The notes beneath the pieces are model-generated. The model made no database searches. It was not told the DNA's origin and was given only the letters and a program-made list of their open reading frames with translations. Of a DNA stretch of 64,000 nucleotides, positions 1 to 7,383 are shown piece by piece. Origin of the DNA: CAJINA01 sp964647585 (GTDB taxonomy: Bacteria > Desulfobacterota > Desulfobacteria > Desulfobacterales > CAJINA01); contig CAZYGG010000010.1 in assembly GCA_964647585.1 (NCBI GenBank), positions 1 through 64,000 of the forward strand, read 5' to 3'. The translations under genes were made by a program, and so were the position numbers. Positions within the stretch are counted from its first letter, which is position 1, and the number at the start of each line of letters is the position of its first letter.

Positions 1-50
1 AAAAACGCTTAAAAAAATACGTAACTCTAAACTTATTTTTCAACAGCCTG

Positions 51-480
51 TTAAGTCTTATGTTTTAAGTGTTAGGAAAAAACCTTAAATCAGGAAAGCC
101 TGTCGATGACTTATCATTCTTTCGAGAACCTTGCGGTATGGCAACATGCTTGCCGTTTGGCTGTTGCCGTGTACAAAGAAGCGGAAGATTGGAATGATTT
201 TGGGTTACGCAACCAGATGACAAGGGCGGCGGTCTCAATATCATCAAATATCGCTGAAGGCGCGGAAAGAGGTTCGGATGCAGAATTTATAAGATTTCTG
301 CATATAGCCAAAGGATCGGCAGCGGAGTTACGGACGCAGGTTTACATTGCTAGCAGGATCGGACTCCTTGGTGAATCGTTGGCGCAGAATTTCATTAAGG
401 ACCTGAAAAATCTATCCGCAATGATTCACGGACTGGTCAAGTCAGTGAAAAAGAAACTTAACACTATTTTCAATGCTTAA
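51..480. repeat. Candidate hairpin element enclosing the four-helix-bundle gene
   Basis: An arm at 51-76 contains the words TTAAG and AGTGTTAGG. The stretch at 452-480 reads, on the opposite strand, TTAAGCATT followed later by TAGTGTTAAG, so the two can pair imperfectly around the four-helix-bundle gene. The left arm uses the same words as the hairpin at 26459-26549 and the solo arm at 7341-7380. The match is only about 18 of 29 positions, so the enclosure is an inference. Confidence 0.35.
106..480 (+). CDS. Four-helix-bundle protein (23S rRNA intervening-sequence protein family)
   Basis: The 124-residue protein matches the S23/TIGR02436 four-helix-bundle family in length and motifs. It has an early aromatic segment (SFENLAVWQHA, residues 4-14), the typical RNQMTRAAVSISSNIAEGAE block (about 35-54) and an FIRFLHIAKGSAAELRTQ helix (about 62-79). 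The family was first seen inside excised 23S rRNA intervening sequences, but most members lie elsewhere and their molecular role is unknown; oligomeric nucleic-acid-binding bundles are suspected. The start at 106 follows an AGGAAAG ribosome-binding site. Its end overlaps the start of tgt by 8 bases, so the two may be translationally coupled. The flanks resemble the inverted-repeat words scattered through this window. Confidence 0.9.
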   Translation: MTYHSFENLAVWQHACRLAVAVYKEAEDWNDFGLRNQMTRAAVSISSNIAEGAERGSDAEFIRFLHIAKGSAAELRTQVYIASRIGLLGESLAQNFIKDLKNLSAMIHGLVKSVKKKLNTIFNA

Positions 481-1588
481 CTTTAAAATCAAAAAATTAT
501 CTACCGAAACGAAGGCCCGGACGGGTAACATAGCAACCGCCCGTGGTACCATCGAAACGCCCATTTTCATGCCGGTGGGGACCCTGGGTACGGTCAAGTC
601 CCTGTCACCGGAAGAGTTGACCGGGTGTGGGGCGCAGATCATCCTGGGCAATACTTACCATTTATACCTGCGGCCGGGTTGTGAGGTGATCGACCGGTTC
701 GGGGGGCTGCACCGGTTCATGCACTGGGAGGGTCCCATTCTGACGGACAGCGGCGGATTCCAGGTCTTTTCACTGGCCAAACTTTCAAAAATTACGGAAG
801 AGGGCTACACTTTCCAGTCTCATATCGACGGTTCCCGGCATACCCTCACGCCGGAAAAATCGATTGAAGTCCAGTTGCGCCTCGATTCCGACATCAACAT
901 GTGCCTGGATCAGTGTATTCAGTACCCGGCCTCGCGCGATGAGGCGGCCGCGGCGCTTGAGCTGACGGCGCGGTGGGCGCGGCGGTGTCTTGACTTCTGG
1001 AAAGAAAACCGGCAACCGCAAAATAACCTGTTTGGCATCGTGCAGGGGGGGATGTACCCGGACTTGCGGGAACGCTCGGCCGCCCAATTGGCAGAACTCG
1101 ATTTTCCGGGTTACGCCATCGGCGGGCTGAGCGTGGGTGAGCCCATTGACCTGATGCGGGAGATGGCGGATTTCACGCTGCCCCTGCTTCCCGATGAGAA
1201 ACCCAGATACATTATGGGCGTGGGAACGCCGGAGGACCTGGTGGAACTGGTGGCGCTGGGGGCGGACATGTTTGATTGCGTCATGCCCACCCGGAATGCG
1301 CGCAACGGCCAGCTTTTTACCGGGCGCGGGAACCTGAATATTGCCAATGCCCGGTTTCGGGAGGATACCGCCCCGATTGAAGACGGATGCACCTGTTATA
1401 CCTGTCAGCACTACTCACGCGCCTATCTGCGTCACCTTTACAAAACCCGGGAGCTGCTGGCCTACCGCTTGACCACGATTCACAATATCCACTATTATCT
1501 GAACCTGATGACGGAGATACGGGCGGCGATCAATAAAGATGAGTTTGAGAAATTCCGCTCTGAATTCCATCTGAAAAGAAAAGGATAA
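473..1588 (+). CDS. tgt: Queuine/preQ1 tRNA-ribosyltransferase
   Basis: Exchanges guanine for preQ1 at position 34 of GUN-anticodon tRNAs, a cytosolic step of queuosine biosynthesis. The 371-residue protein is full length. Visible landmarks are the TPIFMPVGTLGTVK entry strand (29-42), DSGGFQVFSL with the catalytic Asp92, FDCVMPTRNARNGQLFT with nucleophile Asp268, and a C-terminal zinc site of Cys306, Cys308, Cys311 and His337. The ATG at 473 lies inside the end of the upstream four-helix-bundle gene. It lacks a strong ribosome-binding site of its own, which suggests reinitiation after that gene, but the N terminus aligns with known Tgt proteins so the start is sound. Other queuosine genes are not in the window. 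Confidence 0.97.
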   Translation: MLNFKIKKLSTETKARTGNIATARGTIETPIFMPVGTLGTVKSLSPEELTGCGAQIILGNTYHLYLRPGCEVIDRFGGLHRFMHWEGPILTDSGGFQVFSLAKLSKITEEGYTFQSHIDGSRHTLTPEKSIEVQLRLDSDINMCLDQCIQYPASRDEAAAALELTARWARRCLDFWKENRQPQNNLFGIVQGGMYPDLRERSAAQLAELDFPGYAIGGLSVGEPIDLMREMADFTLPLLPDEKPRYIMGVGTPEDLVELVALGADMFDCVMPTRNARNGQLFTGRGNLNIANARFREDTAPIEDGCTCYTCQHYSRAYLRHLYKTRELLAYRLTTIHNIHYYLNLMTEIRAAINKDEFEKFRSEFHLKRKG

Positions 1589-1754
1589 CGGGCACCTGTT
1601 ACGGCTAACGGTGCATTGTAGTTCCCTTTGACTTTTTGAAGATTTACCCTTATCTTGCTGGGTATATTGACATTGGAGACTGTTTCGCAACTACGAAATC
1701 CTTCAATATACATTTGAAAAATCGGTTTTAATTTTTCAAATAAGGAGCAGAAAA

Positions 1755-1976
1755 ATGAAAGAAAAAGTGCAGGCGGTTTTGGATAAAGTCCGGCCCATGT
1801 TACAGGCGGATGGCGGTGATGTAGAGTTGGTGGATGTACAGGACGGGATCGTCACGGTCCGGCTCCAGGGAGCCTGTGCCGGCTGCCCCATGTCCCAGAT
1901 GACTCTGCGTAACGGGATTGAGAGAACCCTGAAGCAGGCGATTCCTGAAATAAAGGCGGTTGAACCGGCTGATTAG
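1755..1976 (+). CDS. Nfu-type iron-sulfur cluster carrier (NifU C-terminal domain)
   Basis: This 73-residue protein consists only of a NifU C-terminal (Nfu) domain. The cluster-binding CxxC is Cys41-Ala-Gly-Cys44, followed by PMSQMTLRNGIE. Such stand-alone domains bind a 4Fe-4S cluster across a dimer and pass it to apo-enzymes. It starts at an ATG behind AAGGAG. It stands alone between tgt and a long hairpin repeat, with no other Isc or Suf genes near, so its client cannot be read from context. Confidence 0.92.
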   Translation: MKEKVQAVLDKVRPMLQADGGDVELVDVQDGIVTVRLQGACAGCPMSQMTLRNGIERTLKQAIPEIKAVEPAD

Positions 1977-1984
1977 CCTTAAAG

Positions 1985-2162
1985 ACGAAATCCGAATTTC
2001 GAATATCGAAACAAATTCAAAATTCGAATGACCAAATGACAAAAAAGACTCCCCGCTATATGGCAGGTTTTGTTTAGAATTTTTGTCATTGCGATTTGCT
2101 TTGGTTGTTTCGGATTTGCGGCGTTTGCCTTGAGAACATTCCGATATTCGAATTTCGGGTTT
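1985..2162. repeat. Long imperfect hairpin repeat, family 2, copy 1
   Basis: Left arm 1985-2046 contains CGAATTTCGAATATCGAA and ends in CAAATGACAAAA. Right arm about 2080-2162 contains TTTTTGTCATTGCGATTTG and CGATATTCGAATTTCGGG. The arms are complementary over most of their length. A second copy with the same layout lies at 48475-48632. It fills the gap between the Nfu and aminotransferase genes. Confidence 0.75.
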
Positions 2163-2188
2163 AAATATTAGTTAGAGGAGTGGCCATT

Positions 2189-3370
2189 ATGACTATTGCG
2201 AAAAAAATTGAAGACATCATGAGCAAGTCGTCCTGGATACGTAAAATGTTTGAAGAAGGCGCACGTCTTAAGGCCGAACATGGTGCGGAAAATGTGTTTG
2301 ATTTCAGTCTGGGAAACCCCAACTTGCCACCACCGGACAAGTTTAATGAAGTGCTTAGAGACACTGTCGATTCCTGCGGACTGGGGGATCACTGCTACAT
2401 GCCCCAAACCGGCTATCCACAGGTATGCGATAGTGTGGCTGAATACCTGACCCAGGAACAGGCAGTGGCCGTTTCGAACAAGGAAGTTATCATGACCTGC
2501 GGCGCCGCGGGGGCATTGAATGTCATGCTCAAAGCCCTGTTGGATCCGGGCGATGAAGTCATCACGCCGACGCCCTGTTTTGTTGAATATATGTTCTATG
2601 TCGATAATCATGGTGGTATTTTAAAAATGGTGCCCACCCATCCGGACTTCACGTTGGATCTGGAAGCCCTTGATGCGGCTATTACGCCCAAAACAAAGGC
2701 GTTGATTATCAACTCACCCAACAACCCGACCGGGCAGATCTATTCCGAGGAAAGTCTAAAAGCGCTGGGGCAGTTACTCACCCAAAAAAGCCAGGCGTTT
2801 GGGCGGACAGTCTACCTGCTTTCCGATGAACCTTACCGTAAAATAATTTATGATGATGCTAAAGTTCCCAGTATTTTCAAGTGTTATCCGGAAAGTGTTA
2901 TTGGGACCTCCTACTCTAAAGATATATCGATTCCGGGTGAACGCATCGGATTTGCTGCCGTCAATCCGGCGGCAGCCCATAAAGACAGCCTGATGGCCGG
3001 CATGACGCTGACCAACCGCATCCTGGGGTATGTCAATGCACCGGCCCTGATGCAGCGGGTGGTCGCCTGTATGCAGGGTTTGAGTGTTGATATCGGGGAG
3101 TATAAGCGCAAACGTGATTTGCTGTGCGATGGCCTGGCTGATTGCGGCTATGAATTTACCAAACCCTCCGGCGCGTTTTACCTTTTTCCCCGAACACCGA
3201 TTGCAGATGATGTCAAGTTTGTAAAAGCCTTGCAGGAAGAATTGATCCTGGTTGTTCCGGGCAGTGGTTTTGCGGGTCCCGGACATTTTAGAATCGCCTT
3301 CTGCTGCGATGACAACACAATCGTCAATGCCCTGCCGGCTTTTGAAAAAGTAATGGCCAAATTCAAGTAA
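2189..3370 (+). CDS. PLP-dependent aminotransferase (class I/II, aspartate aminotransferase fold)
   Basis: Transfers an amino group between an amino acid and a 2-oxo acid; the exact substrate cannot be told from sequence. The 393 residues carry the fold-type I signatures NSPNNPTG (175-182), SDEPYR (212-217), the PLP-binding lysine in SYSKD (Lys244) and GERIGF (250-255). The ATG at 2189 sits 8 bases behind AGAGGAG; an in-frame GTG at 2180 overlaps that site and is unlikely to be the start. It lies just before methylmalonyl-CoA epimerase, so a role in feeding amino-acid carbon into the propionate pathway is possible but unproven. Confidence 0.92.
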   Translation: MTIAKKIEDIMSKSSWIRKMFEEGARLKAEHGAENVFDFSLGNPNLPPPDKFNEVLRDTVDSCGLGDHCYMPQTGYPQVCDSVAEYLTQEQAVAVSNKEVIMTCGAAGALNVMLKALLDPGDEVITPTPCFVEYMFYVDNHGGILKMVPTHPDFTLDLEALDAAITPKTKALIINSPNNPTGQIYSEESLKALGQLLTQKSQAFGRTVYLLSDEPYRKIIYDDAKVPSIFKCYPESVIGTSYSKDISIPGERIGFAAVNPAAAHKDSLMAGMTLTNRILGYVNAPALMQRVVACMQGLSVDIGEYKRKRDLLCDGLADCGYEFTKPSGAFYLFPRTPIADDVKFVKALQEELILVVPGSGFAGPGHFRIAFCCDDNTIVNALPAFEKVMAKFK

Positions 3371-3410
3371 AGATCACTTCAAACTTTAGCTCACTTTAGG
3401 CACTGGATAC
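3371..3410. repeat. Solo arm of the TAAAGTGA-word hairpin family
   Basis: The sequence GATCACTTCAAACTTTAG followed by CTCACTTTAGGCACT nearly matches the right arm of the complete hairpin at 32910-33036. No matching left arm is seen nearby, so this is probably a remnant. Confidence 0.6.
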
Positions 3411-3459
3411 AATTAAGCGAAAATGGTTTGACAGCACATAACAGAAGAAGGGACTAAAC

Positions 3460-3864
3460 ATGAAAATTTTGAAAATCGATCATCTCGGTATTGCGGTAAA
3501 CAGCATTGAAGAAGGCAAAAATTTTTGGACGGATGCTTTGGGTCTTCCCTTTGAGGGGGACGAAACCGTGGCGGAACAGAAAGTCACCACCGCCTTTTTC
3601 CCGGTGGGTGAAAGTGAGGTGGAGCTTCTGGAATCGACCGCGCCGGACGGACCCGTGGCCAAATATATTGAAAAAAAAGGTCAGGGGATCCAGCACGTGG
3701 CCTTCCGGGTGGAAAATGTTGAAGCGGCCCTGGAAGAGCTGAAGGCCAAAGGCATCCAGTTGATCGACCAGGTACCGCGCATCGGCGCCGGAGGCGCCAA
3801 GATTGCTTTCCTGCACCCCAAGGCGACCAATGGCGTCCTGGTCGAACTTTGTGAGAGATCCTGA
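3460..3864 (+). CDS. mce: Methylmalonyl-CoA epimerase
   Basis: Interconverts (S)- and (R)-methylmalonyl-CoA, linking the carboxyl-transfer step to the mutase encoded 1.1 kb downstream. The 134-residue protein is a two-module vicinal-oxygen-chelate fold. The expected metal ligands are visible as His8 (KIDHLGIAV), His79 (IQHVAFRV) and Glu129 (VLVELCE). An AAGAAGGGA ribosome-binding site precedes the ATG. The aminotransferase upstream and mutase downstream point the same way, but a separate promoter and TetR gene intervene before the mutase. Confidence 0.96.
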   Translation: MKILKIDHLGIAVNSIEEGKNFWTDALGLPFEGDETVAEQKVTTAFFPVGESEVELLESTAPDGPVAKYIEKKGQGIQHVAFRVENVEAALEELKAKGIQLIDQVPRIGAGGAKIAFLHPKATNGVLVELCERS

Positions 3865-3929
3865 CCCAGCGTTCTGGTGTAGTGTTCACATTGCTCAGAC
3901 TGTGTGAAGGTCAAGATCAAAATCAATGT

Positions 3930-3984
3930 CTCGCGCAATAGCGCCCTAAATTTGTCCTTGATTTTCTTGGCGCCTTTGCGCGAG
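3930..3984. repeat. Partial copy of the GCGCAAAG-word hairpin family
   Basis: Contains the small hairpin CGCGCAATAGCGC (3932-3944) followed by the arm TTCTTGGCGCCTTTGCGCGA. Both parts recur in the complete hairpins at 14746-14892 and 16140-16352. A left arm is not evident here. Confidence 0.6.
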
Positions 3985-4161
3985 TAAAAGGGTTTCAGGG
4001 TTTGACTTCTTAGTTGGCGCAGCATGATTTCGCCCCGGCCACTTACCCGAGACCACGTTGCCTCGGGCAGTTGCAACTGCGCTGAACCTCAAACGACACT
4101 ATCCGATCTTACCCTTCTGGCCGAATCCGATTCATTTTTCAACCTAAATTCAAAACTTTTA

Positions 4162-4190
4162 TTGACACACCGAATATTATCATTTATTGA
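4162..4190 (+). promoter_or_regulatory. Probable sigma-70 promoter for the TetR gene
   Basis: TTGACA at 4162-4167, then 17 bases, then TATTGA at 4185-4190. The palindromic operator begins two bases after the -10 box, so bound repressor would cover the transcription start. Confidence 0.6.
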
Positions 4191-4191
4191 A

Positions 4192-4208
4192 CTGTAACAT
4201 TGTTACAG
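4192..4208. promoter_or_regulatory. Perfect 17-bp palindrome, probable TetR operator
   Basis: CTGTAAC-ATT-GTTACAG is a perfect inverted repeat with a three-base centre, a normal geometry for a TetR-family dimer site. A weaker second site, GTAAC-ATC-GTTAT, lies at 4261-4273 just before the TetR start codon. Placement over the promoter suggests autoregulation. Confidence 0.65.
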
Positions 4209-4285
4209 GTTGTGGCTTCGATTGATCGTAAAATCTCTGAAAACCTTGTGTTTGCGAAAGGTAACATCGTTATTAAACTGAACGT

Positions 4286-4888
4286 ATGACTACATTAAAC
4301 GGCATAAATCCGGAAGTTCTCAAACGGCTTGAAACCGCGGTGATGGAGATATTCAGCAGTTCTGATTTCCATAAAGCCAATATGCGGGATGTGGCCAAAA
4401 GAGCCGGGATCAGTTTCAGTACGATCTATAACCATTTTGGATCGAAGGAACGGCTGCTTTTTGCCTTTGTGGATAAAGGCCTGGGGAAGCTGACCGACCG
4501 TATTGTGGATCATCTCAAGGGCATCCAGGATCTCAAGGAAAAGATGCGCAAGGTTCTCTGGCTGCAGCTGGATTATTACGAAAGGCACCCGGAACTTGGT
4601 CGGATCCTGTTCATGACCGTCCCCATGAAAACCTGGATAGCGGATGTCTCTTTCCGGCAGAAGAAAATGATCAACCTTTACCTCGATGTTCTCAAGGAAG
4701 GGCAGGCCCGCGGTCAGCTCAACCCGGATGTCCGCGCCGGGGTGCTGCTTGATTTTATGCTGGGGACGGTCCAGCGGACTTTTTTCATGTGGGTTTCCCG
4801 GGGACAGCAGGAGAGTCTCGCCGACCAGACCAGCTTTTTATTCGGGATGGTCTGGCGGGCCATTGCCAACCCTGCCGCGGATGGATGA
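4286..4888 (+). CDS. TetR/AcrR-family transcriptional regulator
   Basis: A 200-residue one-component repressor. The helix-turn-helix region spans about residues 15-60: ADVAKRAGIS-like NMRDVAKRAGISFSTIYNHF, then GSKERLLFAF. The rest is an all-helical ligand-binding domain. It lies directly upstream of, and in the same direction as, methylmalonyl-CoA mutase, so it may sense an acyl-CoA of the propionate pathway; that is inference from context. The ATG follows no strong ribosome-binding site. A 17-bp palindrome over its promoter suggests that it represses itself. Confidence 0.9.
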   Translation: MTTLNGINPEVLKRLETAVMEIFSSSDFHKANMRDVAKRAGISFSTIYNHFGSKERLLFAFVDKGLGKLTDRIVDHLKGIQDLKEKMRKVLWLQLDYYERHPELGRILFMTVPMKTWIADVSFRQKKMINLYLDVLKEGQARGQLNPDVRAGVLLDFMLGTVQRTFFMWVSRGQQESLADQTSFLFGMVWRAIANPAADG

Positions 4889-5005
4889 TCTGTGCACCGG
4901 ACGACACCAGGGCGTATTGAAAGGTTCCGATTTTTTTAAGTGAGAAGGCTCAGAAATAGACAACAATAAAATAAAAACTTTTTTAAAGTTGTAAAAGGAG
5001 CAGAC

Positions 5006-7129
5006 ATGGCCGAGAAGCAAAAAGTAGACAACTGGAAGGCGCTGGCGGAAAAACAGCTCCGGGGTAAACCCCTGGATGCTCTGAACTGGGATACTCCGGA
5101 GGGTATCAAAGTAAAACCCCTGTATACTGCTGAAGATCTGGAGGGGTTGGAGCACGTCGATACGCTGCCCGGTTTTGCGCCTTACGTACGCGGTCCGATG
5201 GCGACTATGTATGCCGGCCGGCCCTGGACGATTCGCCAGTACGCGGGGTTTTCAACCGCCAAAGAATCCAACGCGTTCTACCGGCGCAATCTGGCCGCCG
5301 GGCAAAAAGGGCTCTCCGTGGCTTTTGATCTGGCAACCCACCGGGGTTACGACTCCGACCATGTCCGGGTTGTGGGCGATATTGGCAAGGCCGGCGTGGC
5401 CATCGATTCCATTGAGGACATGAAGGTCCTGTTTGACCAGATTCCCCTGGACCAGATGAGTGTCTCCATGACCATGAACGGGGCGGTCCTGCCGATCCTG
5501 GCGGGCTATATCGTTGCCGCCGAAGAGCAGGGGGTTAAAGCCGAGAAGCTTTCGGGGACCATCCAGAACGACATCCTCAAGGAGTACCTCACCCGTAATA
5601 CCTATATCTATCCGCCGGGGCCATCCATGCGTATCGTATCGGATATCATCGGCTTCTGTTCCAAAAACATGCCCCGGTACAACACGGTGAGCATCAGCGG
5701 TTACCACATGATGGAGGCCGGGGCCAATTCCGTGCTGCAGACGGCCTTTACCCTGGCCGACGGCCTGCAGTATGTCCGGGCGGCCCTGGATGCCGGGTTG
5801 AACATCGATGATTTCGCTCCCCGGCTCTCCTTCTTTTTCGGAGTGGGCATGAATTTTTTCATGGAGATCGCCATGCTCCGGGCGGCCCGTTTTCTGTGGC
5901 ACGAGCTGATCAGCCCGTTCAACCCGCAAAACCCCAAGTCCACCATGTTGCGGACCCACGTGCAGACTTCCGGCTGGAGCCTTACCGAACAGGATCCGTA
6001 CAACAATATCATCCGGACCACCCTGGAAGCCCTGGCTGCGGCCCTGGGCGGCACCCAGTCCCTGCACACCAATTCCTTTGACGAAGCCGTAGGGTTGCCC
6101 ACCGATTTCTCGGCCCGGATTGCCCGGAACACCCAGATTGTCATTCAGGAAGAGTCCCAGGTAACCAAGGTGGTGGATCCCCTGGGCGGCTCCTATTATA
6201 TAGAGGCCCTGACAAACGGCATCATTGACGCGGCACGTAAAATTATCAACGAGGTTGAAGAGCTCGGCGGCATGGCCAAGGCCATTGAGACCGGTATGCC
6301 CAAAATGCGGGTCGAGGAGTCCGCCGCGCGCAAGCAGGCCCGGATCGACCAGGGCCTGGATGTCATCGTGGGTGTCAATAAATACCAGATTGAGGAAGAG
6401 CCGCTTGAAGGCCTGCTGGAAGTGTCCGAGGCGGTGCGGGACGAGCAGATCCAGCGCCTGAATGAGCTCAAGGCCGCCCGGGACAATGGCGCCGTGGAAA
6501 AAGCCCTGGCCGATGTAACCGCCGCGGCCGAATCCGGTGCCAATCTGCTGGAAGCCTGTATCCCGGCTGTCCGGGCCCGGGCCACGGTGGGCGAAATCTC
6601 TGACGCTATGGAAAAGGTTTTTGGCCGGTTTGTGGCCACTACCCAGTGCATTTCGGGTGTGTACGCCTCCGAATACACCGGCAGCGATGCCATCGAATCC
6701 CTGCGTAAGCGGGCGGATGCCTTCGAAGAAAAGCAGGGCCGCCGGCCCCGGATTCTCCTGACCAAGATGGGTCAGGATGGCCATGACCGGGGGGTGAAAG
6801 TGGTGGCCACCGCGTTCGCGGATCTCGGCTTTGACGTGGATATCAGCCCCATGTTTCAGACTCCGGAAGAGGCCGCGAAAATGGCCGTAGAAAATGACGT
6901 CCACGTTGTCGGCGCTTCTTCCCTGGCCGCGGGCCACAAGGCGCTGGTGCCGCAGTTGATCGCAGAACTCAAAAAACTGGGCGGCAGCGAGATCATGGTG
7001 GTGACCGGCGGCGTGATCCCGCCGGGTGACTACCAGTTCCTTTACGACGCCGGCGTCAGCGGGGTCTTCGGTCCCGGGACGCCCATTACTGAATCGGCCG
7101 ACAAGGTACTTTCGGCGCTTGAAGGGTAG
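5006..7129 (+). CDS. Methylmalonyl-CoA mutase, single-chain, B12-dependent
   Basis: Rearranges (R)-methylmalonyl-CoA to succinyl-CoA by adenosylcobalamin radical chemistry. The 707-residue chain holds a TIM-barrel substrate domain (about 30-550, with RPWTIRQYAGFSTAKESN near 72-89) and a C-terminal B12 domain (about 575-707). The cobalamin lower ligand is His593 in GQDGHDRG, and the later GGVIPPGDY loop is also present. Catalytic barrel and B12 domain are in one polypeptide, as in the catalytic alpha subunit or human-type homodimeric enzymes, and no small beta subunit is adjacent. AAGGAG precedes the ATG. The MeaB chaperone gene follows after a 250-bp repeat-filled gap. Confidence 0.97.
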   Translation: MAEKQKVDNWKALAEKQLRGKPLDALNWDTPEGIKVKPLYTAEDLEGLEHVDTLPGFAPYVRGPMATMYAGRPWTIRQYAGFSTAKESNAFYRRNLAAGQKGLSVAFDLATHRGYDSDHVRVVGDIGKAGVAIDSIEDMKVLFDQIPLDQMSVSMTMNGAVLPILAGYIVAAEEQGVKAEKLSGTIQNDILKEYLTRNTYIYPPGPSMRIVSDIIGFCSKNMPRYNTVSISGYHMMEAGANSVLQTAFTLADGLQYVRAALDAGLNIDDFAPRLSFFFGVGMNFFMEIAMLRAARFLWHELISPFNPQNPKSTMLRTHVQTSGWSLTEQDPYNNIIRTTLEALAAALGGTQSLHTNSFDEAVGLPTDFSARIARNTQIVIQEESQVTKVVDPLGGSYYIEALTNGIIDAARKIINEVEELGGMAKAIETGMPKMRVEESAARKQARIDQGLDVIVGVNKYQIEEEPLEGLLEVSEAVRDEQIQRLNELKAARDNGAVEKALADVTAAAESGANLLEACIPAVRARATVGEISDAMEKVFGRFVATTQCISGVYASEYTGSDAIESLRKRADAFEEKQGRRPRILLTKMGQDGHDRGVKVVATAFADLGFDVDISPMFQTPEEAAKMAVENDVHVVGASSLAAGHKALVPQLIAELKKLGGSEIMVVTGGVIPPGDYQFLYDAGVSGVFGPGTPITESADKVLSALEG

Positions 7130-7138
7130 AAGGGGCTG

Positions 7139-7303
7139 AACTTCGAGCATTGAACATCGAACTTTCAACTCTGAACTGAGGTGCGCCTGCGGCGGTCAAT
7201 ACGAAAAAGCAGTCGCGAAGCGACTTCCATATTCGATGTTCGATGTTGAGCGTTCAATGTTCTAAGTTCAAGGAACTATGTTCGATGTTCGACGTTCGAT
7301 GTT
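7139..7303. repeat. GAACATC-word long hairpin repeat, copy 1
   Basis: Arms built of degenerate 7-mers: GAGCATTGAACATCGAACTT near 7145-7164, against ATTCGATGTTCGATGTTGAG (7230-7249) and further GATGTTC words to 7303. The spacer contains GCGCCTGCGGCGG and the small hairpin AGTCGCGAAGCGACT. Related copies are at 28197, 36755 and 52148. It separates the mutase from MeaB. Confidence 0.75.
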
Positions 7304-7340
7304 GGCGCTAACGGCGCATGCCGGTAACGCAGGCTTAACA

Positions 7341-7380
7341 CTTAAAACTTAAAACGTAAAACGTAAGACTTAAAACTATT
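7341..7380. repeat. Solo arm of the TTTTAAG-word repeat family
   Basis: Tandem degenerate words CTTAAAA/CGTAAAA fill this stretch immediately before the meaB start codon. The same words form the right arm of the hairpin at 26459-26549. Confidence 0.55.
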
Positions 7381-7383
7381 GTC

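Noticed and set aside
5252..7168. Long open frame on the strand opposite methylmalonyl-CoA mutase
   Set aside because: The plus-strand frame has clear mutase and B12 motifs; the antisense frame has no recognisable domain and results from GC-rich codon bias.
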